Shown: positions 37,589-47,098, counted from the stretch's first letter. The stretch: DNA of 53,972 nt from Actinomycetes bacterium (GCA_021810525.1 JAJZIP010000003.1:1-53972), one strand, 5' to 3'. Notes: a model not told the origin generated them from the sequence alone. Numbers and translations: made by a program.

Positions 37589-39247
37589 TCATAAGTTCTG
37601 AAGGTCGCGGTGGTGGAAGAAGAGCCCGCCGATGACGGTGCCAGCTATCCCAAGGCCAGTCAGGACTGCTGCGCTGGACCAGTTCGAACTAACGGCGGGC
37701 GCTGGTGCCATGTGGAAGAAGACAGATGTGTCGAGCAGCCAGTGGCCCATCTTGATGAGTCCGCCTGCCAGCTCGATGAGAAAAGACCAGGCAAGGTAGC
37801 CGTAGACGACAGTGGTCGTCGCTTTGGGCCAGAGACCGTGCGTCAGGGCACCGAGGCCGAACAGCAGGAGCGAGGGTGGGACGACGTTGAGGCCTGCGGT
37901 GATTAGCGAGCCGAAACTGATGTCGGCGTGCTGGGTGGCTGCGCCAGCCCAGGTTCCGATTCCACCGACGACACCCGTGGCGACGAGGACAAAGATCGAG
38001 AGCGCGACCCGGCCGGCGAACCACGAGGTCCTGCGTAGGGGGCGGACGAGCAGCACCTCCAGATGACCATCGGCCTCCTCGCCTCGGATCGCAGTGATCT
38101 GGCTCGCTGCGACCAGAGCGACGATCACGGCGACGATCAGCATCGTGAGTCCCAGGTAGTCTTCGACTGGCGATCCGTGACGGCCGAGCCTGCTGAGCGC
38201 ATGTTCGATCCCGCTTGACCCGCTCTCATCCGTTGTCGCGGACTCGGCCGTCATCCCGACCAGGAGCGCGAACGCAGCCACGGCGAGCAGCCAGCCCGCC
38301 ACACTCGACCGTACGAGTCGAACAGCCAGGCCGGCCGGGCTGCCGAGCAATCGAACGTGCGCAGCGGATGCGTTCGAGCCGGCGAAAATCGCGGCTCCGA
38401 CGTCATGTCGCTGTGCCAGCCAGCACGCCGCCACCGCAGTAGTTATCGTAAGTGCGAGTACTAGCAGCAGCAGCAAGAGCTTGTGGCCGGTGAGCGGGCG
38501 GGATTCCTCGATCCACCCGAGTGGGCTCAGCCAGATCAGCCAATGGACGCTGGTGTTGGTGTCGGCTATCATGCGAATCGCGTACACCACCCCGAACAGC
38601 GCCCCTGCCACGGCGGCGGCACGGCGGCGAGTGTTCGCCAGCTGGCTGGCCAGCGCGCCGACTGCGAGGAACATCGCCGGTCCCGCGACGAGCGTTAGCG
38701 AGAGCGCGAAACACTGCCCGAGCGTCAGCCCGACTGAGCTCAGGTGTCCAGCGATGAGCGTCCCAGCCGTGATGGCAGTGAACATCGCTACCAGACCGAC
38801 GCCGAGGCCGGCTACCGCCTGGATGGCGGCGGCCCGCTGAGTAGTCTGGCCGACAAGGAATAGGTCGAGGCGTCCCGCTTCCTCCTCGCCGCGGAGCAGC
38901 CGGGTCGCGGTAAGTAGGCCCCAGACCGATCCGAGGATGGTGAGGATGCCAATGAACCGCCACTCGGCCCAGCCAGCTACGTTGTTGAGTGCCTTGGCCT
39001 GGCCGAGCAGGGCGTTGAGTCCGAGATTGGTCCCGTAGGCGCGAGCCAGGCCGTCACGCGCCGCCTGGGTCTTGTACTGCGAGGTGTACGCGAAGGTTTG
39101 GGTGACTATGAACACGCCGAACGCAAGGCCCCACAGCGCACCGGAGCGGGATGCCTGTCGCGCCACTACCTTGCCGAGGATGGTGGCGGGATGTGTGCTG
39201 ACCGCCGTGAGGTCTCCTCGTTGCGGGCCGACCAGCATGGTGCTCAC
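37589..39247 (-). CDS. ABC-2 type exporter permease (antibiotic-transport type)
   Basis: 552 residues with about 12 hydrophobic segments in two homologous halves, as in fused ABC-2 permeases of actinomycete polyketide/antibiotic exporters. Each half holds the family-like EE-A-G-R-L-D/EEADGHLEVLL motif in a cytosolic loop (about residues 121-131 and 390-401), which contacts the ATPase. Its start overlaps the ATPase stop by four bases (ATGA-type overlap), so the two are translationally coupled. GC-rich codon use unlike the genes outside the island. Confidence 0.88.
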   Translation of the reverse strand: MSTMLVGPQRGDLTAVSTHPATILGKVVARQASRSGALWGLAFGVFIVTQTFAYTSQYKTQAARDGLARAYGTNLGLNALLGQAKALNNVAGWAEWRFIGILTILGSVWGLLTATRLLRGEEEAGRLDLFLVGQTTQRAAAIQAVAGLGVGLVAMFTAITAGTLIAGHLSSVGLTLGQCFALSLTLVAGPAMFLAVGALASQLANTRRRAAAVAGALFGVVYAIRMIADTNTSVHWLIWLSPLGWIEESRPLTGHKLLLLLLVLALTITTAVAACWLAQRHDVGAAIFAGSNASAAHVRLLGSPAGLAVRLVRSSVAGWLLAVAAFALLVGMTAESATTDESGSSGIEHALSRLGRHGSPVEDYLGLTMLIVAVIVALVAASQITAIRGEEADGHLEVLLVRPLRRTSWFAGRVALSIFVLVATGVVGGIGTWAGAATQHADISFGSLITAGLNVVPPSLLLFGLGALTHGLWPKATTTVVYGYLAWSFLIELAGGLIKMGHWLLDTSVFFHMAPAPAVSSNWSSAAVLTGLGIAGTVIGGLFFHHRDLQNL

Positions 39248-40188
39248 GGAAGATCGCTCTTCCCGGCAGCCACGACTGCTGGCGGCGCATCTTGATCAAG
39301 GACTTGGGACGGTCCGTAGTAGGCCAGGAACAGGTCCTCCAGCGATGCTTCGCGGCTGAGCAGACCCCGCAAGTCCGTGCCGGCAAGCGCCTCGATAAGC
39401 GGAGCGATTGACCCTTGCAGTTGGAGATGGACGTCGCACCCATCCGCGACCGCTCGCACAACGCCGGGAACTCTGCTTAAGTCAGGTGGCACCCCGCCGA
39501 AGGTCGCCTCAACGCTCAGGGCCGAAAGGTGCCGCAGCTGCGCCAGTGTTGCGATCTCGGCGAGCCTCCCGCCGCGCAGGATCGCCACACGATCGCACAG
39601 CACCTCAACCTCGCTGAGAAGGTGCGAGGACAAGAACACGGTCTGGCCGTGCTCGCGGGCTTCGCGCACGCTGAGCCGAAACGCCTGCTCCATAAGCGGG
39701 TCAAGCCCACCCGTCGGCTCGTCGAGCACGAGCAGATCTGGCCTGGACATCAGCGCAGCGATGAGCAGCACCTTCTGCCTATTACCTTTGGAGTAGACAC
39801 TGACCTTCTTGGTCAGGTCGAGATCGAAGCGCGCGACCAATTCCTCGCGGTAGCCGAGGTCGACCCGCCCCTGCACCCGGCCCAACAGGTGTAAGGTTTC
39901 CTCCCCGGTCAGCGAGGGCCACAAGTTCGCCTCAGCCGGGACATAGGTCAGCCGGCGGTGTGCCGCCACAGTCTGACGCTGGCAGTCAAAACCGAAAATC
40001 TCGGCCCTGCCCGCAGTCGGCCGGCTGAGCCCCAGGAGAAGGCGGATCGTGGTCGTCTTGCCCGCCCCGTTGGGCCCCAGATACCCGACCACCTCGCCAG
40101 GGTCAAGCTCCAGATCCAGCTCGCATAGCGCGGTGGACGTGCCGTAGCGTTTCGTAAGGCCCTCGGTGCGGATTGCAGGGACCGCCAT
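39244..40188 (-). CDS. ABC exporter ATP-binding protein
   Basis: 314 residues, one nucleotide-binding domain plus a C-terminal extension typical of drug-exporter ATPases. Walker A GPNGAGKTTT (about 38-47), Q-loop VPAEANLW, signature VYSKGNRQKV in place of LSGGQ, Walker B LLVLDEPTGGLD and switch His in FLSSHLLSEVE. The altered signature is common in this antibiotic-exporter group. Works with the permease encoded downstream; probably expels a toxic compound. Confidence 0.93.
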   Translation of the reverse strand: MAVPAIRTEGLTKRYGTSTALCELDLELDPGEVVGYLGPNGAGKTTTIRLLLGLSRPTAGRAEIFGFDCQRQTVAAHRRLTYVPAEANLWPSLTGEETLHLLGRVQGRVDLGYREELVARFDLDLTKKVSVYSKGNRQKVLLIAALMSRPDLLVLDEPTGGLDPLMEQAFRLSVREAREHGQTVFLSSHLLSEVEVLCDRVAILRGGRLAEIATLAQLRHLSALSVEATFGGVPPDLSRVPGVVRAVADGCDVHLQLQGSIAPLIEALAGTDLRGLLSREASLEDLFLAYYGPSQVLDQDAPPAVVAAGKSDLP

Positions 40189-40273
40189 CAGGTTAGCCCC
40201 GAAACCGAGCGCATCGCCGACAGGCGGCGGAAACGGACGTCTTGTTCATTGAGGCTCCAGAGGAGTCGAAGGT

Positions 40274-41131
40274 TCATAGGTCGTTAGCCCTCAGAGTGCG
40301 CACTGTTTCGTGGACGGTCGCGACCCTATCCTCGTCCCAGGCGACAGCAGGGTCGGGCTCCAACATTCCCCAGGCGATGTTTGCGAAGCTCAGCGCCAGC
40401 AGAGACCAGTCGGCCTCCTCGACGGCCCCGAACGGTTTGGCACGGACTCGCTGGGTCACGATCCCAGGTTCGGACGACGCAGCGAGCACTAGGCCGCGCA
40501 GGCTGGCGTCGAGCAGCGTGGCCAGGGACTCGAAGGTGGCGTCAGTGCTCGGGGACAGCCGGAAGCCGAAGAGGCTAGCGAGCAGTTCCCACGCCGCCGC
40601 CACCCTGGCGATATGAGCCTGCCCGGCCTCAGCCAACGCGGCGCGGACGTGCTCGCGCGCCTCGCCGTCGGCGATACTCAGGAACGCTGCATTCAGGGTG
40701 AGATATGTCCGAAACGTGGCCGACTCGAAGAGCATCTCGAAGTCCAGCAGGGCCAGTTGGCGAATTAACTCGGTGACCAAGCCGCTGCGCAGCTCAGGCG
40801 TCTTCAGCCACTCCTCACGCTCCGCCACCACCTGCCGCAACAGACGAACCTCCTGATCGAAGATCCCCGGCACGGCATTACCCGCCAGCTCGATCACGAC
40901 ATCGCGGAAGAACAGGTCCTTGTACGGCCACCGTCGGTACACCGCGCTACGGGACACACCCGCCTCTCGGATCACCTCCTCCAAGCTGATGTGATCCAAG
41001 CTCACCGTCAGCCCGCCACGACCCAACATGGCGACGGCCGTCTGAAGCATCCGGTCCATCGTCTCGGCCTCCGACAACCGCAGCCGCCTGCGAGCAAGAC
41101 CCGTCGGTGCCTGCATGATGTAGTTAGACAA
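40274..41131 (-). CDS. TetR/AcrR-family transcriptional regulator
   Basis: Up to 298 residues in the open frame (from 41170); TTG 41131 is preferred because GGAGG lies eight bases upstream, giving 285 residues. Helix-turn-helix near residues 45-75: LDHISLEEVIREAGVSRSAVYRRWPYKDLFF. The long C-terminal ligand domain follows. It lies 85 bases upstream of the ABC ATPase gene on the same strand and probably represses the exporter and itself in response to the exported compound. Confidence 0.9.
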   Translation of the reverse strand: MSNYIMQAPTGLARRRLRLSEAETMDRMLQTAVAMLGRGGLTVSLDHISLEEVIREAGVSRSAVYRRWPYKDLFFRDVVIELAGNAVPGIFDQEVRLLRQVVAEREEWLKTPELRSGLVTELIRQLALLDFEMLFESATFRTYLTLNAAFLSIADGEAREHVRAALAEAGQAHIARVAAAWELLASLFGFRLSPSTDATFESLATLLDASLRGLVLAASSEPGIVTQRVRAKPFGAVEEADWSLLALSFANIAWGMLEPDPAVAWDEDRVATVHETVRTLRANDL

Positions 41132-41884
41132 CCCTGTCACCTCCAATATTGATACTTCATGTTTCAACATTACAGATCCAACGATTCGGTGTCAAACGCT
41201 ACCTTGGTGCTTAGCGGGATAGACCGTGCGTACCGAGAACCAATCCACCCAGCTCAGGCGACCATCCGGTACTCATGAATGAGGCCGCCGAGGCAATCAG
41301 TTCTTCGTAGCTTGGCGAACTCGCTGTCTTCGACGATCTCGCTAACCACTTCGCTCACCTTGAATGTGTCGCGGTCCGTCCGAGCTGCCAAGAATTAAAA
41401 GGCCATCAGAACCTCGTCGCGGCAGCTTCCCCAGCGAGATTCCGCCATCCGAGCCGGAACCGGCCGCCCGCTACGCTGGGACCGCGGTTCGTATCCGGTG
41501 GCATCACCTCGACCGTGGACTGGCCCTTGGAACCGTGACCGGCATAGGAGTAAAGCCTGTCATTCCTACCGCGTCGAAGGACAATCCAAGTCGATATAGG
41601 TAACCATCCGTGGCCTTCCTACACAAGTGTGTGTCCACGATTGCCGCACACTTCCCTGGTGGCCGACGCCGCTAGTTTCTTCGCTCTGAACAGGCATAAT
41701 GGCTTCTAAGGTCTCTTCTTTAGCTCTCTGGTCGCCGGCGGGAGACTGCTCACTCAACCAGCCGACGACACAACGCAGGCGTTGGACTCGCTGCAAATCG
41801 GCCAAATTCGCATAGGGCTTGCGGATCGCTACAGCCTCTAGGATCCAATTGCAATTTGCTTTCTTGGGTGGACATAATGGTGTT
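41132..41884. other. Intergenic region, right flank of GC-rich island
   Basis: Holds the TetR gene promoter and, near 41600, the return to average base composition. No frame here has a ribosome binding site or a domain. TATTGATACTTCATGTTTCAACAT at about 41147-41170 has a partial dyad and could be a TetR-type operator over the promoter, but symmetry is imperfect. Confidence 0.35.
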
Positions 41885-42427
41885 ATGGACAGCGACCAAG
41901 GAAGCGTTCTCTCAAAGGTCCTTCTCTCGCTAGGTCTTGTTGTATTGCTTGCGTTGGCCTTCCTAATTCCATACCTTGTCCTACAACATAAGGTCAATGA
42001 TCTCAACAATCAGATATCCAGCCTCAAAAGCCAGATTGGAAAGCTGAGTCCGAGCCCGGCTGGAAAATCGCAGCAATCCAAGAACTACGCCCACACTTCG
42101 ATCAAAGGCGTCCAGATCACGGTCTTCGACCCACTTTCCAACTCAAAGGTATCAAGTGCTGTCGGGGTTATCGGTGAGGTGCCGGGGTCGTGGTCGTTCG
42201 AGGCCAGTTTTCCTATCAAGCTCGAAGACAACAAAGGAAGCGTGATCGCCCAAACTGCCGCACACGTGCTGGGCAATTGGATGACGACCGAACTGGTGCC
42301 ATTTTCAGCCCAGCTGACGTTCAGCTCCCCGCCCAGCGGCAACGGGGTCCTTGTTCTGGAGAAAGACAACCCGTCTGGTCTCAAACAGAACGACGATTCC
42401 GTCGCCATACCCGTGACATTTGGATGA
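41885..42427 (+). CDS. Membrane-anchored Gmad2-like immunoglobulin-fold protein
   Basis: 180 residues from ATG 41885. One N-terminal membrane helix (about 13-33, VLLSLGLVVLLALAFLIPYLV), a short coiled coil (QHKVNDLNNQISSLKSQIGKL, about 35-56), a Ser/Pro linker, then a beta domain (about 73-180) with VQITVFDPLSNSKVSSAVGVIGEVPG...FEASFPIKLED, the pattern of the Gmad2 domain found in spore-germination and secreted actinobacterial proteins. Exposed outside the membrane. Binding partner unknown; sporulation need not be implied. Confidence 0.72.
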   Translation: MDSDQGSVLSKVLLSLGLVVLLALAFLIPYLVLQHKVNDLNNQISSLKSQIGKLSPSPAGKSQQSKNYAHTSIKGVQITVFDPLSNSKVSSAVGVIGEVPGSWSFEASFPIKLEDNKGSVIAQTAAHVLGNWMTTELVPFSAQLTFSSPPSGNGVLVLEKDNPSGLKQNDDSVAIPVTFG

Positions 42428-42655
42428 GAAGGCTGCTTCCCGCCACTACAGTCATGACATACTGAGCATTCACACCACGATCACCGTCGCTCCAACGCAC
42501 GCCGCATTTCACAAGACAGTTGTTTCACCGAAATTGCCTGGATTGGCGCGGCAAAGGCAGCATCCGAACTCTGTTGGCGTCAGACTTAGAAAAGCTCGCT
42601 CACTAGCTCAGTGGCTCGCGCAACTGCGATCCCAGATCCCACCAAAAGGCATCAG

Positions 42656-43168
42656 ATGGCAAAACATAGCGCGGGAATAATCCCATTCCGAATAGCCAAC
42701 GGGGGAATTCTGGAGCTCTTCATCGTTCATCCAGGCGGACCGTACTGGGCCAAAAAGGAGTTCGGCGCTTGGTCGATCGCAAAGGGCGAAGTCAATGAAG
42801 ATCAGGATCCCAAAGAGGTAGCCGAGCGCGAATTTGAGGAGGAAATCGGGGTTGCAGCTCCTAAAGGTCAGAGGATCGATCTGGGGGAGATCAAACAGGC
42901 GGGTGGGAAACGGGTTCGGGCTTGGGCAGTGGAAGCACCATCATTTGAGATTCATGGCATAACAAGCAATAAGTTCGACATGGTATGGCCGCCAAGATCG
43001 GGACAGCGACAGTCTTTTCCTGAGATAGACCGCGCAGAATGGTGCAGTGCGCACGAAGCAAAGCTCAGACTAGTGAAGGCCCAGAGCGAATTCGTGATTC
43101 GACTCATCACACTCTTGGGAGGCAAAGAGCGCATGAAGCGAAACTGCAACAATGACAATCACGAATAG
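42656..43168 (+). CDS. Nudix hydrolase
   Basis: 170 residues from ATG 42656, which has AAAAGG six bases upstream. The Nudix box is GEVNEDQDPKEVAEREFEEEIGV; the catalytic REFEEEIG core is intact, but the seventh position usually Glu is Gln. The protein begins HSAGIIPFR and contains GGPYWAKKEFGAWSIAKGE, as in the subgroup of predicted NTP pyrophosphohydrolases with oxidative damage-repair annotation. Substrate not determined. It faces the relic of a leftward MFS gene whose 3' end nearly meets it. Confidence 0.9.
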   Translation: MAKHSAGIIPFRIANGGILELFIVHPGGPYWAKKEFGAWSIAKGEVNEDQDPKEVAEREFEEEIGVAAPKGQRIDLGEIKQAGGKRVRAWAVEAPSFEIHGITSNKFDMVWPPRSGQRQSFPEIDRAEWCSAHEAKLRLVKAQSEFVIRLITLLGGKERMKRNCNNDNHE

Positions 43169-43194
43169 TCAAGATCATTCCCTGCCTTTGAAAG

Positions 43195-43805
43195 CTGAGA
43201 CTTCTTGACTCATTCTCGGCATCAACTCCCCTCTCGCGGGCTAGGACAAAGCTCACAAGTGCTGCCAGGACCATCAGTGCAGCTCCCATCAGAGAGGCGA
43301 CCGTATAGCTTTCGTCGCCCGGGAAAACATGTCCAGCACTAGTCCCGGCGGCAAGAATCAGACCTCCCAGCGCGCTTCCAAGCGAAAGTCCGAACTGAGA
43401 TAGTGGGGGAAACTGAAATCAGCTATATCGTTGACAGCGCCCGCAGAGGACTGACATGATCACGGGCGACACCCATCATCAACGCTGGCAAGCCAAGTCC
43501 GATACCTTGAACGCCGCGACCGATTCCGAGCCAGGTGGATGAGAAAGGCAGTGCGGTTAGCAGGCTTCCGGACGCAATCACAAAAAGCGTGCCGACAACG
43601 ATGCCTCGACGATGGAGACCTGCGCCGAGGCTGCCCAACATAGGCGTGGCAATCGCACCAGTCAGAAGGGGCATAGTCAGAGTCCACAGGGCGCTTGAGA
43701 CGGAGACGCGGAATGTCGTCGCCGCGCTAGTGATAAGCGGCGCGCCGAGGCTGCCCACAACCACCACCACAATTTCACGAACAAGAGCGATGGTACGAGT
43801 AGCGG
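43195..43805 (-). pseudogene. MFS transporter relic with large internal deletion
   Basis: The minus strand keeps the first part of an MFS protein (GAPLITSAATTFRVSVSSALWTLT..., GLGLPALMMGVARDHV, helices 1-4), reaches a stop near 43423, and then continues with the last two helices (QFGLSLGSALGGLIL, SLMGAALMVLAALVSFVLARERG). Helices 5-10 are gone. The reading frame between is broken, so no functional product is expected. Borders approximate. Confidence 0.75.
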
Positions 43806-44049
43806 AGGATCGGCAATAGCTGACCTGCCATTCATTGCTCCCTGCCGTCCTCAGCGATCGACATTTCTTGAATGCCAAGGCGGACCCAGCACATCTGACC
43901 GGTCGGACGGTCTTCAACCAGAGTCTTTCTCATGCCCAACAGACTGCAGAGGTGCAAGTCCCCAGGTACAAAAGACCCGCCTAGAAACAACTTAGTTCGA
44001 AACATTGGAAGCCTGAATCCCTGTTCAGGAAGAAAAGCCCTTAAAGTCG

Positions 44050-44455
44050 CGTGTGCATCCAGGCAAGAATGCGGTCAAGCTTTTTCAGCTCGCTCTCGCA
44101 ACCCAGTCTCGCTCGGTTCAGACCTCGTCATGCATCGGGTCGAAAGAGACAAGCATGACAACCTCATCTCCTTCAACAATGAAGTCGACTAGAGCCTTGA
44201 AACCAAGTCAGCTCTCATCTTCTATTATGGAGAAGGTGCGTTGCGCCTCGCTCGAAATCGGAAGCCCTGCTCGTTGAACGGACTTGATCTACTCAGGAGC
44301 TGACGCAGTCATCGTGTACCTCAGCCTTCCGCCAGGCCGCAGATTGAGTTCCGTGACCGCCACCTCAAAACCTTCGGGACCCCACCACAATTCAATCCTC
44401 TCTTTGGTCCTCCAAAGCTCCCACAGCCTTTCGATAAAAGTCCTGTACATGCGTC
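44050..44455 (-). pseudogene. AHSA1/SRPBCC-domain protein relic
   Basis: The minus strand translates to FIERLWELWRTKERIELWW, GPEGFEVAVTELNLRPGGRL, LVDFIVEGDEV and LVSFDPMHDEV, which match the AHSA1-like SRPBCC pattern (W-T-x-x-x-x-x-x-WWGPEGF...DLRPGG...SF-P-MHDE), but with at least three in-frame stops. It lies directly downstream of an ArsR relic, the usual partner of such proteins. Confidence 0.75.
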
Positions 44456-44589
44456 AAAGAAGGATCCTGCGCCAATCATGACTAGATGCCCCGGGTGCCA
44501 TCGTTCCGCCTTAGCTCCGCAGTGTCAACTCCGATGACGTACTCCGACCGGTCAATGCAGTCATTCCAGACGTGCACAAAGTTGCCTCC

Positions 44590-44842
44590 GCTGCGGCGAG
44601 ATAATCTTAGGGCTCTTGGCAAAGCGAGTACATTCGCTTTGCCCTCTCTGGACGAACCTCAATGAAACCCGCTTCCCTTAGGATGCGTGGCTTACGCGAG
44701 ACACCGGACTGGCTGATCCCAACGACAATCACGATCTCGGTCACCGGGCGCTCCTTACCTCTCTCAGCGTCTTGAGGATAGTGCGCCGAGTCGGATCTGC
44801 CAGGATCTGAAACAGATTTGCAGCTACAAACGAAAGGTACAT
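44590..44842 (-). pseudogene. ArsR-family regulator relic (frameshifted)
   Basis: From ATG 44842 the minus strand encodes FQILADPTRRTILKTLRE, the classic ArsR N-terminus, then runs to a stop at 44741. In the next frame it continues as RPVTEIVIVVGISQSGVSRKPRILREAGFIEVRPE, the helix-turn-helix. A frameshift near 44755 splits it. With the AHSA1 relic it formed an ArsR-AHSA1 pair, now dead. Confidence 0.78.
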
Positions 44843-44910
44843 GACCAGATATTCACGACAACAGATCTTTTGGTGCAGCAGCTATACATTGGCCGCAAAA
44901 ATCCCATTTC

Positions 44911-44935
44911 ATCATTTTTGATGTATCATTTTTGA
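44911..44935. promoter_or_regulatory. Repeat-containing promoter/operator of the MarR-ABC operon
   Basis: An 11-base direct repeat, ATCATTTTTGA, occurs at 44911-44921 and 44925-44935, with TGAT-gt-ATCA as an inverted core between them. TATCAT (44924-44929) is a good -10 box exactly seven bases before ATG 44937, which has no Shine-Dalgarno, so the mRNA is probably leaderless. A repressor bound to these repeats would cover the -10 box; autoregulation by MarR is likely. Confidence 0.55.
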
Positions 44936-44936
44936 A

Positions 44937-45395
44937 ATGAATTCGCTCGAACTTTTTCTGTTGGGACGCAAACTTGCAAAGCTTGGGGAAGACTCAATAC
45001 CGTCCTCAGGGCTGCAGCACATGCCTACCAGCGTCAAGCTGGTGTTGTTCGACGTCTTCGATCACCCAGAAACGACTATCGGAGAGATCTCCGAAAGGAC
45101 CGGGCTCCTGCAGAGCCAGGTCTCTTCGGCAGTCGCCCGCTTTCGCGAACAGGGTGCATTCGAGACTCGAGCCGATCCAAATGACAGGCGCCGCACCCTC
45201 GTCAACGGTAAACGAGAGGTTGCACGTAGAGGTGCAGTGCTGCATTATGAGCCTGTTGATGCAATCATCGCAGAAGCGACCGGAGCCGACAACGCAGACG
45301 AGCTTGAAAAACTCACCACCTGTCTTGAGAAGCTTGCCACCAGGTTGATACCGAATGCCTTGTCCTGGACCAGATCGAAGGGAGACTCACTTTGA
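44937..45395 (+). CDS. MarR-family transcriptional regulator
   Basis: 152 residues. Winged helix-turn-helix: TTIGEISERTGLLQSQVSSAVARFREQGAFETRADPNDRRRTLV (about residues 42-85), including the D-x-R-R/R wing typical of MarR. Dimerisation helices at both ends. The stop overlaps the ABC ATPase start by four bases, so regulator and exporter are coupled. Probably senses the exported compound. Confidence 0.9.
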   Translation: MNSLELFLLGRKLAKLGEDSIPSSGLQHMPTSVKLVLFDVFDHPETTIGEISERTGLLQSQVSSAVARFREQGAFETRADPNDRRRTLVNGKREVARRGAVLHYEPVDAIIAEATGADNADELEKLTTCLEKLATRLIPNALSWTRSKGDSL

Positions 45396-46180
45396 CCCAA
45401 CCTCGCGAGCAGAACAGTTTGCAGATCCTGGAAATCAAAGACATCTCCGTTGCCTATGGCACGAAGACCGCTGTTGACGGCGTCAGCCTTCAGATCCTCC
45501 GAGGAGAGATCTTCGGGCTTCTAGGTCCAAATGGAGCAGGCAAGACAAGTCTCCTGAGCACAGTCGAGGGCCTTGTGAAACCAATCGCAGGCAAAGTGAT
45601 AGTTGACGGAACGGATATAAGGGATAACCCTGCACTTGTGAAGTCGAAGATGGGAGTGCAGCTTCAGGCAACTAGTTTCCACTCCCAACTCTCGATCAAA
45701 CAGCTGATCAAGCTTTATGCGGGCCTCTACGGAGTCCGGATGGCGCCGAGTGAGATAACTGCGAAACTGGATGAGATTGGCCTTGTCGACGCGGTATCCA
45801 AGCCATTCAAAGAGCTATCAGGAGGACAGCAGCAGCGGCTCTCGCTCCTCATCGCAACGATACACAACCCTAACCTCCTGCTGCTCGACGAGCCCACGAC
45901 AGGTCTCGATCCTCAATCACGACGGCAGCTGTGGGGTCGGATTGAAAGGATCCGCAAGGCCGGGGGAAGCATACTGCTCACCACGCACTCCATGGAGGAG
46001 GCTCAGACCGTCTGCGATCGAGTAGCCATCATCGACCACGGCAAGATCGTCTCCTGCGAGACACCACAGAACTTGATCGAGAAGCACAAGGAGGATGAGA
46101 AAGTGAAAGAGGTCGCTCGTGGAGCAGTGACCTTGGAAGACGTCTTCATCGGACTGACTGGAGGTGAGATTCGTGACTAG
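45392..46180 (+). CDS. ABC exporter ATP-binding protein
   Basis: 262 residues from a TTG that overlaps the marR stop. Walker A GLLGPNGAGKTSLLST (about 43-58), Q-loop VQLQATSF, signature LSGGQQQRLSLL, Walker B LLLLDEPTTGLDPQ, switch His in LLTTHSMEEAQ. CcmA/DrrA-like ATPase of ABC-2 exporters. Co-transcribed with the permease gene, whose start lies inside its end. Confidence 0.94.
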   Translation: MTQPREQNSLQILEIKDISVAYGTKTAVDGVSLQILRGEIFGLLGPNGAGKTSLLSTVEGLVKPIAGKVIVDGTDIRDNPALVKSKMGVQLQATSFHSQLSIKQLIKLYAGLYGVRMAPSEITAKLDEIGLVDAVSKPFKELSGGQQQRLSLLIATIHNPNLLLLDEPTTGLDPQSRRQLWGRIERIRKAGGSILLTTHSMEEAQTVCDRVAIIDHGKIVSCETPQNLIEKHKEDEKVKEVARGAVTLEDVFIGLTGGEIRD

Positions 46181-46952
46181 CACTGGCGAATCTCTCGTTG
46201 AACGCAATCCCAATAGCCGAGTGATGTTTCGCTCGCTCTTTGAAGCCGACCTCATTGCGCTGAAAGGAAATCGGCGATCGCTGATTCTAAGCATCGTCCT
46301 TCCACTTATCATTCTGCTGACGACGAGCACCCATAAAGCTCAGCAAAGTCTGGGCGGCACGCTACTTATCATTGGCCTCGCGATAATATACGGCTTGATG
46401 TCGACATCGATGCTCGGGTATGCCCTCAATGTTGCCAGAGACCGCGACAAGGGCGTCTTTCAACGGCTCAGAGTGACCCCAGCACCGACGTGGATGATAA
46501 TGACGAGTCGGCTTGGAGTACAGGTGATCGCCAACCTGATTATCTCCCTGGTCGTCGTCATCATCGGCGCTTCGATACACCATCTCACGTTGACGCCGGG
46601 GCAATATGCGCTCGTCATTGCGATATCGATCATAGGAGGTGCAGTCTTCCTCAGCATTGGGCAGGCTCTGGTGGGGCTGCTTAGATCTCCAGACACTGTC
46701 AACGCCGCCGGACGAGTTGTCTTCATTTCTCTGGCCCTGTTGGGTATTGTCGGATTGAACGGCGCGCTTGGATCAGCTGTTGAGACCGCTTCGCGCTGGT
46801 CGCCCACCGGCACTATCATGACTCTTTTCTCCGGCGTCTTGAATCTGGCAAGATGGTCGAGCACCGACTCTCTATCACTTCTGGCATGCATGATATATAT
46901 TCTGGTTTTCGCGGGAATTGGAATTCGCTGGTTCAGCTGGGCGGCGGAATAG
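46173..46952 (+). CDS. ABC-2 type exporter permease
   Basis: 259 residues from GTG 46173, preceded by GGAGGT at seven bases; an in-frame GTG at 46164 lies within that site and is less likely. Six hydrophobic segments. The cytosolic loop DRDKGVFQRLRVTPAP between helices 2 and 3 is the ABC-2 signature (K/R-G-x-x-x-R-L-x-x-x-P). Forms the membrane part of the MarR-controlled exporter. Confidence 0.92.
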   Translation: MTSTGESLVERNPNSRVMFRSLFEADLIALKGNRRSLILSIVLPLIILLTTSTHKAQQSLGGTLLIIGLAIIYGLMSTSMLGYALNVARDRDKGVFQRLRVTPAPTWMIMTSRLGVQVIANLIISLVVVIIGASIHHLTLTPGQYALVIAISIIGGAVFLSIGQALVGLLRSPDTVNAAGRVVFISLALLGIVGLNGALGSAVETASRWSPTGTIMTLFSGVLNLARWSSTDSLSLLACMIYILVFAGIGIRWFSWAAE

Positions 46953-47098
46953 TCCCGCGGCTTGCCACCGTGAACGACCCTCTCCCCCAACGGGTCACTT
47001 CCGAGTACCTTTGGTCGACAGATTGCAATTGCATCAAGACTTAACGCGCAAATCGGGATAGTGTTGGGGTAGTCACAAGTAAACCTAGGAGTAACATC

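Larger units (their letters stand above)
37220..41600. mobile_element. GC-rich island next to tRNA-Ala (probably acquired)
   Basis: Base composition changes sharply: two sampled 60-base lines at 38281 and 38641 hold 45 and 44 G/C, against 35 and 27 in sampled lines at 10021 and 34801. The segment carries an ABC exporter pair, a TetR regulator and small uncertain frames, all on the minus strand. Its left edge lies just after a tRNA gene, a common integration site, but no integrase and no repeat of the tRNA 3' end were found, so mechanism and exact borders are open. Confidence 0.5.

Noticed and set aside
36980-41160. Direct repeat of the tRNA-Ala 3' end as att site of the island
   Set aside because: Only TCACCTCCA recurs (near 41145), and that is the complement of the TetR gene's ribosome binding site; too short and explained otherwise.
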